In this document: one piece after another, positions 25,211 through 36,161 of the stretch
Layout: every line of letters begins with the position of its first letter
Position numbering within the stretch: position 1 is the first letter of the stretch
Source: Nomia melanderi
Lineage: Eukaryota; Arthropoda; Insecta; Hymenoptera; Halictidae
Length of the DNA stretch: 64,000 nucleotides
Assembly (NCBI RefSeq): GCF_051020985.1
Contig: NC_135010.1
Span: 5,516,001 to 5,580,000 of the forward strand
Direction: 5' to 3'
Made by a program: the position numbers and the translations under genes
Notes under the pieces: model-generated
What the model saw: only the letters and a program-made list of their open reading frames with translations
What the model was told of the DNA's origin: nothing
Databases searched by the model: none

Positions 25211-26009
25211 TGTTACTCTGTTGCCGTTGCATTCTGATAGTGTTATATTATTGAAATAATAGTGCTTAAAAAATTTCATCGACAATTAGTGCAATATCGA
25301 ATTACAAATAAAGACAGTTAAATTATATTCGTACACGGTCGATTTTCATTCATAAAGAATTGTTGAAAATTATTGTTCTATTTTGGTCACTGTATTTTTA
25401 CTAAGTATTTAGACACAAAATTTCTGTTATAATATTAAATGCAGTACTATTTAATATTATCATTCAGTTTTGTTAACGCGTTTATCAGTATATTGTTTAT
25501 CGCTTACAATGTGGAATAAAAGGAACTATAGTTTATATTAAACTTCCACGTGTACTAAATTATTACATTTTATTGAATTCTATATTTAAATACATTTTGA
25601 AGATTTTCCAAGTTATAATTGTATACAAATGTATAGTTTTTAACAATACGAATTTTATTTTAATTTCAGTTATCTCTGATGTATTGTTTTGCTTTGCATA
25701 CACACATACAAACTAGATACAAAATGTCAAATAAAATTCGTTCGTATTTCGTTTCGTTTTCGAAAAAATTGTGTTTGAATGTCGGCCAGGCGCGTGTACT
25801 ATTGAATAGGACTTGGCTGGCGCGTCTGTTCATTACTTACCGTTTCTACTTATTCTAGACACGAGTGCATGTGTACCCAATAAATGTTCAATGCCGATTT
25901 GCTCGAGAACGGTGCCTTGTATAAAAAAATTCTCTCATACATTTTCGACCTGTTTTTTCGTATAGAATCATCACCTTATACAGAGTGACACGTTCGAAAC
26001 ACGTTTACC

Positions 26010-26275
26010 TATGTTATTAAAAAATATATCAAAGTGAATAATTAATGAATACAATGAGAGTACAACGTGAAATTTTCATTGATCATAATTGTTACTCGGT
26101 ATGCCAATACCTATGGAATTTCTTCGATCTACTATTTCTTTTTATTTTCACTGTCTTTTAAATCTAACGCCATTAAAAAATATATATCAAAATGAATGAT
26201 TAATGAATACAAATGCGATACAGTTTAAAATTCTGGTTAATCATAATATTTTCTTTGATTTTGTTATTGGCTATA
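26010..26275. repeat. Tandem duplication, two units of about 155 bp
   Basis: ATTAAAAAATATATCAAAGTG at about 26018 recurs as ATTAAAAAATATATATCAAA at about 26170. Similar TGAATRATTAATGAATACAA and TTCACTGT segments follow each copy. Confidence 0.6.
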
Positions 26276-26682
26276 GTATTTTTTTAACCCATTGCTTTTT
26301 TTTAATTTTCACTGTTCGTTTTTTTCTGTTTTTTTTTCGCTTCATTGTTATACGACAATGAGTGTCGAAAGTGCAGCATATACATTGACAGAAGATATAC
26401 GGATGTTAGTTTCTTAATTAAGGATAAAGACTTGGGTCAAACGTATAACTGGCGACAAAACGGGTGCGCTTGGGGACACAACTCTCAAATGACTCTTTTT
26501 CTCTTCAGATATTCCAAGCTGAGTAAATGACACTGAGGAAACATTGAATTTAACGTATCACTTTGAACATTGAATTAGCATTTCACGTGCTTTCATTGTA
26601 ATTTTCAAATATGTTATGAATTATATCAAATATATAATATATTATTTTTTAATTATACAAATATATTAAGGAGTCCAGGAGG

Positions 26683-26876
26683 AAACCCATTAATTTTAAT
26701 CTTAGCAGAAAGCTTTATTATTTCATATAAATTTTTAAATGTTAATCGAAAAAGTGGATTTGAAAAATGGATCACTAAATGGAAAATTGTTTTAAAATAA
26801 GAAGGGAATTATATTTTCAACTTGAAAAATTTATATGAAATAACAAAGCTTTCTGTTGAGACTAAAAATAATGAAT
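26683..26876. mobile_element. Long-armed hairpin element
   Basis: The left arm (26683-26738) contains AGCAGAAAGCTTTATTATTT. The right arm (26822-26876) contains its inverted complement with few mismatches (AAATAACAAAGCTTTCTGTT). About 80 bp separate arms of roughly 50 bp. There is no TTAA at the ends, so it differs from the MITE families elsewhere. Confidence 0.7.
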
Positions 26877-27917
26877 TACTCTCCAGATTACTTTTCTAAT
26901 ATTTTTGTTTAACTCGATTGTTATTACTATTATTTCAAATCTGATTGTTTCAAGTTAAAATTTAAGTACACTATTATATATGATCGAGATCATTCGAAAT
27001 ACGAACGTATCCTCGAAATATTTTTGTAATGTCTAGTTTTCACTGCAGAATTAAGTATACTTAAATATAGATGTTATAATATCATTGAATCAGAATGTTG
27101 CTGACTGTGATTACACCGAAAAACATAGTCATAATGGGAAATGTTATACTATCTCTTGTTTGCATTTTTCCGCTTAACGTGCTGTAACATGATATTTTAT
27201 GGTACTTTTCCATTATCCGGAAGCGAGGAGGCACTCTGTCGTCGAGCGGTTCCCTCCACTTAGCTGACTAACGCTCTGCCCGAATGTTGTTGTCAGTTGA
27301 GTACCATTTTCAGCCGTTTACTTTCTCACTGTCAAATATTTCTTTTTTATTTGATTGCTCTTTCTGTTTCTCTAGTGAAAGAACTTCGAAATGGAAACTC
27401 CCGAATACAAAACCGAAATAAATTAATGAATTTTACGAAGTTGGATTTTAATTTGGGTAAACGTAATTTAGTGTGTATAATAAAAAAACTTATTTATAAA
27501 TTTTAGTTTTATGCTTAAAGGATCTTATGCGTAAATTAATCTTTCAAATGAATTAGTTTCCTATTCCTTTGGTTTCAATTATGATTGCAAATCTCCTTTT
27601 CGAATAAAAGATTTTTTAATAATAGAATGTTAAATTAAGATCGGTTTACAAATCGACGATTAAACTAATCAACAATTGAAATTGATATTCACAATAAATT
27701 GTTTTACTTATTTACTTGAATAATGATACAATATCTGCCTCGATGGAAAAGATATTTAGTCATGCATGCATGATTTATTTACTAAACAGTAATAATGTTT
27801 CAGATTTTGTATTTGAAAAAAAGGTTAATAGCAAGTGCTGATGTGGACAGAAATTATCTAATGATGTGTAAGGAAATACCACTTCGGATAATGAATAAGC
27901 ATGTAGTTATTCATATA
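26877..27917. other. AT-rich region, no gene seen
   Basis: Short frames only, with one slightly GC-rich patch at 27225-27300. No repeat ends recognised. Confidence 0.5.
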
Positions 27918-28075
27918 AATTCTTCTTCAAATCAATTTTTGCTGGCATAAATTCTTCTATAAACAAATTTTTATTCAGGTAAATTCGTCTACAAATAAAC
28001 TGATGATCAACTAATTCTTCTTTAAACAAATTTGTACTCAAGTCAATTCTTTAAATAAATTCTAATTCCATCGAC
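27918..28075. repeat. Minisatellite, five units of 31-32 bp
   Basis: Units begin AAATTCTTCT or a close variant at 27918, 27949, 27981, 28012 and about 28043. Each is followed by AAACAAATTT-like and GTACTCAAG-like segments. Confidence 0.75.
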
Positions 28076-28223
28076 TAATCATCAATGAATATGATTTCAT
28101 CAAAATAAAACGTTATTCAATATCCTCATCCGTTGTTAATCGCAGTCCAAATTAAATATTGCCCAACACTGGCGTTCGAAAGAAACAAAAATATCTTTTG
28201 TAATAACATTTTGGTGAAAGACA

Positions 28224-28444
28224 TTAACACCAAAACTACTAGACGGATCAAAATGACCCATTCCTGGTTTCTTCATTTTGCAATTATTAAGAAGATAACG
28301 GATGTTTCTCTGATAAATCATTAAAGAAATTGATTTAGCGATACACAAACTAAATTATAAATCAATTAAAGCCTCGATAGATGTACTCTTTGTATAAAGG
28401 AATTTCGTAAAGACAATTTAATTGTTCGGTGGATTTAGTGTTAA
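28224..28444. mobile_element. TTAA MITE, family A (complete, un-interrupted)
   Basis: It starts TTAACACCAAAACTACTAGA and ends GGTGGATTTAGTGTTAA in inverted orientation. Length is 221 bp. It aligns along its whole length with the copy at 48466-48934 and lacks the insertion present there, so it shows the empty site (ATTATTAAGAAGATAAC). Confidence 0.85.
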
Positions 28445-28813
28445 AATAGTCTGTTTCGAACGGTCCATCCTGTATTTCTATCTGAAACATCAACATCTGG
28501 ACGAATGGAAGGATGTATTTTCTTGCGGCGCCCGTATCCTTTTCGCGAAGGACTCGTGCCACCTACGCTTGTCGAGGATAATCCGTCTTCCAGCGGCGGG
28601 AAACGATCGCAGGGATCGCTCTGTGCTTAAGAAAGAATTTCAAGGGCTCCGGCTCTTTTACGGAATCGAGTGTGCTGGCGCGGCGAACGCGGACTTTTCC
28701 TTTCACAATGTGTCTGTTACATATTGCCTCGCGAAGAACAACGATTTCTAACACGGCGAATCGTAAGTGAGTTTTGTATCTGAAACGCGTGAGAAAAATG
28801 GATTTATCGTGCC

Positions 28814-29090
28814 TTAACACATTGTTGACCGGTCACGAGTTAACTCGTGTTTGCACTTGCATTAGCTATTTTAATGTTACAAACGCAGGGCAATATAGAA
28901 TATTACAAAAGCAAAATATTCAAAGTTATATCAGAGATATGTCTAAAGTTTCGTTATAACTCAATATGTATAACTAAAGCAAGTATATTGAAGTTTATTT
29001 AGATGGTTTCACTTTCGTGTTTAATTACGGAATAATAACCGGTGATATGGGATAGCTTCTGCGTAAAATTGTCGGTTAACAATGTGTCAA
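28814..29090. mobile_element. TTAA MITE, family E' (complete)
   Basis: The left end is TTAACACATTGTTGACCG and the right end is CGGTTAACAATGTGTCAA, inverted with 16 of 18 bases matching. The palindrome ACGAGTTAACTCGT lies just inside the left end. Length is 277 bp. Confidence 0.75.
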
Positions 29091-29328
29091 CACTAGGACT
29101 ACCATACGTATAAGTATATTAAATTACTGAAACTATTTTGAAAATTACTGATATATAACTTTCATCTTCCGACATAATAGAAACAACACGTAGAGAACGC
29201 ATAGTTGCAGACGAATTTAATTGCCTCATGTAACTGGAGCTATTGAATCTTGGAATATCTCAAATATCGTTCGCTTCACGGGAGCATCACTGTTACGATG
29301 TTGACTGGTACCGTTTAATATGTTCCGC

Positions 29329-29580
29329 TTAACCTGTTAACTGTGGAATTTCGTGTGAAAAATCTCTCGTTTTGCACGCAATAAAATGAAAGAATGAAGT
29401 GTGTAAATTCTTGTCAGACACAGGATGAATGCAACTGGGGTATATTTTAATGGAAAATCAAAGCAAAACGAAGAATTACACGTTTATTTGAACAAATAAA
29501 GAATTCGTTGTTGAAAGACTTAGTATCATTTCAAGCTTTAAGACGACTTGTATACTCGTCAAACGCAGTTAACTGGTTAA
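29329..29580. mobile_element. TTAA MITE, family D (complete)
   Basis: The left end is TTAACCTGTTAACTGTGG and the right end is CGCAGTTAACTGGTTAA. Length is 252 bp. Whole-length relatives are at 44306 and 60493, with an inverted truncated copy at 57910. Shared interior phrases include AAAAATCTCTCGTTTTGC, GTATCATTTC and CTCGTCAAACGCAGTTAACT. Confidence 0.85.
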
Positions 29581-30139
29581 TACAATTCTTGAAACTATTG
29601 CATAGTTTGTTAATTTATATTTATTTTGTTGATGTTTATTAATTTTATACCACATACATTTTTTGTATGGTTACGAACAAAATTTTCGTTCTATTAAGGG
29701 TTAAAAGAGAATTGTTTCCTCCTCGTTTCCAGTTTCGCCGAAAGGGAGAGGCCTAATTTTAATTGTTCGATGTTCATATGAAAATTATTGCGTAAACCGT
29801 ATACCGACACGATAGATCGCGAATCGTAACGAGGTACTTTCTCGCGGTGCGCCGGGAAAAACTTAATATTTCATTGTCACGCTTAACTGCCGCGATCGTA
29901 ATTTTCACTCTTTCACTATCATCCGTTGTTGCTTCAATCGCGTTCTGTTCGACTGATACCGAGAGGGGAATTTTAGTTACTGGACTACGGACTTTTATGC
30001 AAATTTTACTATTCGTTGATTGATTTTCGGCGCTGCGTGCGCTGATTATTCATGATCCGAGTTCAACAGAATTTTATTCCTTCTGTGACTAATAGTGAGA
30101 TGCAGTGAAATTTATTTGTTTTATTCATTTTTATTATTT
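29581..30139. other. Non-coding spacer with a GC-richer patch
   Basis: No gene seen. The interval 29730-30060 is less AT-rich but frames are short. Confidence 0.45.
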
Positions 30140-30235
30140 TTGTATTTTTTGTATTTTTTGTATTTTTTGTATTTTGTATTTTTTTATTTTATTAATTTTG
30201 TATTTTCGTATTTTGTATTTTATTATTCTTGTACT
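30140..30235. repeat. T-rich microsatellite with GTATTTTTT units
   Basis: GTATTTTTT repeats several times in perfect register, then decays into GTATTTTGTATTTTATT variants. Confidence 0.85.
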
Positions 30236-31683
30236 TTCGTTGTATTATTTTTAAAATTTATCTTTCTGTGTTTCATAGTTTGTGCCGTTTTATGCTGCGT
30301 GTACTTTATAAATACGTTCTGGATGTTTACTTAAACTCAGAGCTACTGAAATCAAGCAGGGCTACGTAATAAATCAATTTTTTATCAGTACGAGAGATAC
30401 GAATTTTAATGTCCATTATTTCATTAAGAATGTCATCGAGTCTAAATGAAAAATATTTTTTAAAATTGAATTAAACTTTATGCTCTATGAACAGTTTTGA
30501 ACTATTATATTACATAATAAATCAATAAATTTTTTTATGGTATCGGCGATTGGAACTTTCATATTTGTCATTTAATTAAAGGTGTTATCGGGTTCTAAAT
30601 AAAAGACAAATTTTATAAAATCTAATTAAACTTTTAAAATTATTGCGTCTGTATTACAAACGTTTAACATTCGCAGTATAGTTGTACATTTACGGAATCT
30701 ATTGTCTGTTGTTCATTTATTCCAAATTCAGCTCATTTAACTCGAAAAATATCTGTGATGCAGATTTAGAGACTTTTGGAAAAATGTATAAAACATTAAA
30801 AATATGAAATTTCGTTCACTTGAACTTCTTAAATATTAGAGTACTGAGATGTAGGCAAAAGACGTCATATTTTCATAAAACGGTGCATTTCTCATACTGC
30901 GTCAATATCTTAGACAATCACTCGTATCATTTTAAACTTTTAAGTACTGTTTGCAAAACAGCCAGTGATTATACGGGATTTCATCATTTATTTTTCTCCG
31001 TAAACACATTCCACATCAGAAAATGTATCTAAATCTATTGAATTGGTGTTATTTGAACAGTTGTTTGTATCCAGATAACCCTTTGATCAGTGTTGAATAT
31101 TCCATTTGATCAATTTGAATGCTTGGATCCGTTGAGCGAGCAATCTGCAAATAGAAGGACATCCATAAATCTCCGCTTTGGGGATTAAGCAGAGGAAAAG
31201 GTTAAGATGATTCATTAACGACCGCCAAGCACTTACATTCCCTCTCCAGGAATAGCAAATACGTTTCAGGGAATTATTAAAAATGCTGGGAACAATCATT
31301 TTCTTAGGACAATCCGTTTCGCTTTATCCTGTCCATTGCAGATTTTTCATATTTGTCTTTAATTTTCAGCTTTGTAAATTCCTATAACTATTCACATATA
31401 TGTTGAAACGACAAACTGCCAGACGTATCACTTCTGTATGAACAATTTTTCTATACATTCGCAATTTTAATATATCGCATAGAGTAACAGCGCTTAACAT
31501 GAAAAACCATATTTCGAGAAATAAATAACTTGATGTGTCAGCACGGGAAACACTTCATTAGCAATAAAAAACAATCATATTGATAGTTGGACATCAATTA
31601 AGAATTTGTCATTGAATGGAAAGCATTATTGTGTTTGGTAGCACGTTAAATTTTTTGACAGGCGAGTGGAATAGTCAAATTTC
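30236..31683. other. AT-rich non-coding region, no gene seen
   Basis: Frames are at most about 70 codons and unrelated to any protein I know. No element ends recognised. Confidence 0.5.
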
Positions 31684-31909
31684 TTAACACTAGGTTCATG
31701 GAACGCGTCAATGTGACGTATATGGAATTTCACAAACATTATTTAGCAAATGTTTCTGTTGATATTGATTGATGCATTCACGCAAATGTGTATTTTAATG
31801 GCCTCTAATCTTTAAACCTCTAATTTCCAAACTCTAAATGGACGAATATCAAATTTCCTAAGGTTAATAGAATAAACCGTAGAATAAATGTCCGTAAACC
31901 TAGTGTTAA
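31684..31909. mobile_element. TTAA MITE, family C (complete)
   Basis: It starts TTAACACTAGGTTCATGGA and ends TCCGTAAACCTAGTGTTAA, inverted with 17 of 19 bases matching. Length is 226 bp. Just inside is GTCAATGTGAC, a short palindrome kept in other family members as GTCAATTTGAC. Confidence 0.85.
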
Positions 31910-32739
31910 TATAGATGGGCCAAACGATTTCATTTATTTTACGTACGCGGATATGTACACTAATTTTATTGACCGACTCTTTGTACTCAAAGTAGTTTCA
32001 AAAAGAAATTGAAGGAAAATTGATGGAATGTGGGTTTTAGTCAGTGGATAACCGGGCGTGCTCTGCAGTCAAAAGGTTAAACAAAAGGAAAGATAAGAAC
32101 TGATAAACTGATTAATCGGACAGTGTAGGAATTGATAGAAAGTTGAATGGATGAAAGAAAATACAAAATTTTAAATGAAATTTTAAAACCGATCATTTGA
32201 CCGGTCGCGGTACGTTTAGTGTTAAGCCAGGGGAAAAAGGCCCCGATGATTCATTAACGACCGCTACGCGGACTCGCAACGGAACGGTACACGGTCTTCG
32301 GGACTTCAGAGAAATATTTGACGAGCGTTAAACGCTCGCGTAATTTATTTTCCGCGCGGGTACCTTGCACACCTGCGCTACAGCCGCGGAACGAAGACGA
32401 CTGAAAACTGTGCGCGCCGCACGGGCACATATTTAACACTCGATTGCACCGCGGCTATTCATGTTCCGCTGTCATTCACAGTGGCCGAGCCGGGCAAAGA
32501 AATCGCCTATTCATAAAAGGATATTTATTACGGGACGATAACCCTCGATCCCGAGGAAGTTCGAATCGCAGGTAGATATGTACGGTCAACCGAGTGAATC
32601 TCCTTGCACTCTTTTAGCTCTGAAGCTCATTGGTACTATAAATGATTAACATTAAAACTACCGCGCAATCTTATGGACTACTTATTGTTCCATAAGAATT
32701 ATCCAAGTGCATTTATTGAGGTTTCGATTGAGTTACACC

Positions 32740-32900
32740 TTAACACTAAAACTACCAGACCAGTCAAACTCAACCATTCCTGACTTCTTCTTTTTGCAAT
32801 CATAAAAAAAGATTACAGATGATTCTTTGAGAAACTATTACAGTTAGAATAGGATAATTGAATTATTTCAGTATAATTACGATATCTAATCAATTCATGT
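32740..32900. mobile_element. TTAA MITE, family A, left part only
   Basis: It starts TTAACACTAAAACTACCAGA and keeps the CATTCCTGACTTCTTC phrase of family A. The alignment fades by about 32900 with no right end. A second A-like start (TTAACATTAAAACTACC) lies 90 bp upstream at 32648. Confidence 0.6.
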
Positions 32901-33845
32901 TATCGTTTGCTTGTTAGCATATACTTAGGTGAAGTAATTGTTATTCAAGTTTACGCGTAATTTATGTAAATTCATTTTGCATATTTATTTGCGTTCTTGC
33001 AGAATAAACAAATATATCTTTGCAGCCTATTTCAAACAATATTCCGTATAAATAATAAATGAAAACGTGACTATCTGTACCTTATTTTTCGGTGATTGTA
33101 CATTCTGTATTGACACTCGCAATCTAATCATTGGTTGACTGAGACGTTGAACGCTCATGAAAATTCACGTTTTGTTGCAAGTAGTCGCGTGGATTTTCAA
33201 TTAAATTCTCTTCACTTTGTGAAGTCTAACAGTAATTCATCGTAAAATGTATTTATTCTGACTTTCACGTGTTTCATTAATTTTGCGTGATTGATTTAAA
33301 CGAGGAGCAAATAGTATGTGATCATTTTCTTTAGTAACTAATATTTTCTTCGAAATAATACAATACACGTCGTGAGTAACTTAGGAATACCATTCTTCAT
33401 TGTAATGTTATGTGTCCAATTACATTCTTAAAAATCTGAATGTCCATAATATTGTATATCCGCGATTTAATAGTAATACATTAAACATTTACCAGTTAAT
33501 AATTCACTGACTCACTCGACCATCCAACTATTCAGGCCAGCGTATCATTAAACTTCGTTACAGTCTTTCCTTCCAGCCAACCTGATTACGTATTAGAATT
33601 TTTCTTGCACTTAGCGCGCGGTCAAGCCTCTCGCTGTTCCCAGATACCCATTAATAATCGATTCTACGCGAACTCTTTACCGCCATTAAGACCAGAGTGC
33701 TGCACCCCGATTCACCCGGCTCAAAGAAGTGTAATTAACGAGCATTGAAAAACGTTAATTCCTCGGAGAGCCAGCTTCTTCGTAAGCTACAATTTACTTC
33801 GTAAGTTTGTTACGAACAATTAGAAGAAGGATGCCAGACGTTTAC
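32901..33845. other. Non-coding region, no gene seen
   Basis: AT-rich DNA with one GC-richer stretch at about 33590-33730. The larger GC-rich patch 32220-32480, just upstream of the A fragment, also has no convincing frame. Confidence 0.45.
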
Positions 33846-34376
33846 TCTGTTCCTTTTTTTTCTTCTCCCATTATCTTGTTTCTTATTCTCTTGTTTCTTG
33901 ATACATTTACTTTCTTCTTCTTCTTCTTCTTCTTCTTCCTTCGTACGTTATTCTCTTTTTACTTATCTGTTTTAATTTCACTTCCTTCTGTCTTCTTATC
34001 GTTCCCATTCCTTCCTTTCTTCGTTCTTTCATTTCTTTTCTCTACTCCTTTATCTTTTTCTATATTTTCTCTCCATTTCTTTATTTTTTCTCCATTTCTC
34101 CTTCCTTTTTCCTATTTTCTTCTTCTTTTCCTTTCCTTCTATACTTCCTCTCTATTTTTGTATTTTTCTTTCTTTCCTTTTCCTTCTTTCCTGCTTTCTT
34201 TCTGTATTTCCCTTCTTTTTGTTTCTTTCCTTTTCTCATTTCTTCTTCTTCTGTCTCTCTTCATTTTCCTGTCTTTTTCTTTAATCCTTTGTCTTTCTCT
34301 CTCGTTTTCCCGTATCCTTCACTCATTTTTGCCTTCTTATTATTCTCTTTCTTTCTCTTTTCTTTCTCTTCTACTA
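33846..34376 (+). repeat. Polypyrimidine tract, about 530 bp
   Basis: The plus strand is almost pure C and T, with a (TTC)n core at about 33912-33936 and then irregular CT runs. The long open frame across it (33807-34442, all Phe, Ser, Leu) is a composition artefact. Confidence 0.9.
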
Positions 34377-34812
34377 TATGCCTCTTTCCTGCAGATTCTT
34401 CTTCCGCGCAGCTCGCCAGCAAGAAGACCCCTTTACCGCTGAAACGAAATTCCGATCGAACCCCGCGGTTACGTTTCGTCTTGTGTCAGCAGACTGTAAT
34501 CAGTCCCATCAGTTCCGGCCCGCTAGGAAGTTCTTGATAAATCGTTCGGCCTCGCACACGAAAACATTCCCGTTCCAGATAGACACACGTAGTCCCGCTG
34601 AAGGCATTACGTTGCATCATCAAGCCCCGTGCTCCTACCATCGGTTTAATACTCTAACCTCGTTTCGGTTAATTACTCGTGATTAGCCCGAAGACAATCT
34701 GTACGGAGCCTCTCCACGTTTTACGTATGCGTGTAGGTACTTACTTACTCACATCGTCGCTCAAAACTTTGGAACGGTGTTACGATATTCGAAACTAATG
34801 GTAAATGGTACC
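34377..34812. other. GC-rich island after the polypyrimidine tract
   Basis: The CT tract ends in CCTGCAG and is followed by about 300 bp of GC-rich sequence. The tract-plus-AG arrangement looks like a splice acceptor, but no meaningful protein follows in any frame. Confidence 0.35.
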
Positions 34813-35002
34813 TTAACCCTTTGCATTCGAGAAGCGACTCTCACAAGGAGAGGGCCAGACATAAAAATCTGGTTTTGAATGAAACCCTATGCATATTATA
34901 GTATTTACATATTTAGAAATGAAAAACCTTCATGACCTTTTTAACAATGATCTTCTGTGTATCGAACACAGTTAACAAATAAATCGTAAGTCAAGGGGTT
35001 AA
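34813..35002. mobile_element. TTAA MITE, family B (complete)
   Basis: It starts TTAACCCTTTGCATTCGAGA and ends GTCAAGGGGTTAA. Length is 190 bp. It shares its right-hand TTAA with the next element. Confidence 0.7.
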
Positions 35003-35275
35003 CTCTCTATAGGCCGAATGTTGTTTGCATGACTACAAAAAAATGTGTGTGGTATAAAATTAACAAATATCAACTTGTAAATACAAGTTAACAATGTATT
35101 CAATAGTTTTAGTAATCGTATTAAAACGAATATTCCTTGTAATTTTGAAATTACGACATTGAACTTTCACGCCTGAGGGTAAAAAGGTTTCAGTTTATTA
35201 ATTGCATCATTTTATTCGCTACTTTGTTATACGAAATGAAATCAATCAACGAGATACTCCTTTATAGAGGGTTAA
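34999..35275. mobile_element. TTAA MITE, family H (complete)
   Basis: The left end is TTAACTCTCTATAGG and the right end is CCTTTATAGAGGGTTAA, inverted. Length is 277 bp. No second copy is seen in the window. It directly abuts the family B element, the two sharing one TTAA. Confidence 0.65.
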
Positions 35276-35539
35276 TTATAGCAACGTGTTACTAAATTAA
35301 TTCATTTAATAATTTCTACTTTTAATCACCGAGTTTGTACATCGTAAGCATTGTTTCCAGTTTTGTTGTTCTAATTCCTGTTCTGTTGACAAGAAGAGAA
35401 TAACAAAAAATTTAAGAAATTATGTTTAAGAGTACTTTTTCATTTTTTACTTCAAAATTTATCACATTAGCTACTCAGAATTGTTTTCGGCAAAAAGGAA
35501 AATACATATTTTTCCAGCAATCCATCATTGTATTCGGCA

Positions 35540-35635
35540 ATAAAAGGGTTAATACATTGAATGCCGTACGGTTTACCGATGGCCGGCATTCGAGTTTCCG
35601 GTGGCGCCGTGGGGGTCACCCGTGACCCCCAGCCA
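35540..35635. repeat. Cluster of GC-rich palindromes
   Basis: After GGGTTAATACATTGAATGCC come GAATGCCG...CGGCATTC and GGGGGTCACCCGTGACCCCC, the latter a 9-bp inverted repeat with a 2-base centre (35611-35630). This may be one end of another TTAA element, but no partner end is found. Confidence 0.5.
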
Positions 35636-35950
35636 AATCGAATTACTGCAATTTGTTCAACTAGACGATAATTGTTCGTAAACTTTTCAATGTTATCACT
35701 GATGCAATATAGAGTGGTGGCATTGAGCAAGATAAATGCGCAAAGAATGATAACCCAATACACAATCTATTAAATAATTATTATATATTACCATAATGAA
35801 TAATACAATATATTCCATAAAGCTCCAACATCTTGAGAACATACGAAAATCATTCGACGTTCAATTTCATTTCAATTATTATATATTTTATGAACTTATA
35901 ATACATAGGATACCTCATAATTGTAAATTCGTTGGAAATATCGTTTAAAT

Positions 35951-36161
35951 TTAATCCTTTGCGGACGAAGATTTTTTCGAGTATCAAAAATTGCTTTTGT
36001 AGAAAGCTTTATTATACATTGAGATCTTAAAGAATAGAGAGGAAGAAAACTATGTGCTGAACTTTTGTTGTTTAAGTATTCAAAATAATGTTTACAACTT
36101 TCGATTCCAAATGTGGAAGCTGGATGTTTCAGTATAGCGACATTCGTCCTCAAAGGGTTAA
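35951..36161. mobile_element. TTAA MITE, family I (complete)
   Basis: The left end is TTAATCCTTTGCGGACGAA and the right end is TTCGTCCTCAAAGGGTTAA, inverted with 17 of 19 bases matching. Length is 211 bp. The ends relate to families B and F. Confidence 0.75.

Noticed and set aside
34365..34400. Polypyrimidine tract plus CTGCAG as a genuine splice acceptor
   Set aside because: The tract is far longer than any acceptor needs and no coding sequence follows.
33807..34442. 211-codon open frame
   Set aside because: It lies on the polypyrimidine tract and encodes almost only Phe, Ser and Leu; it is an artefact of composition.
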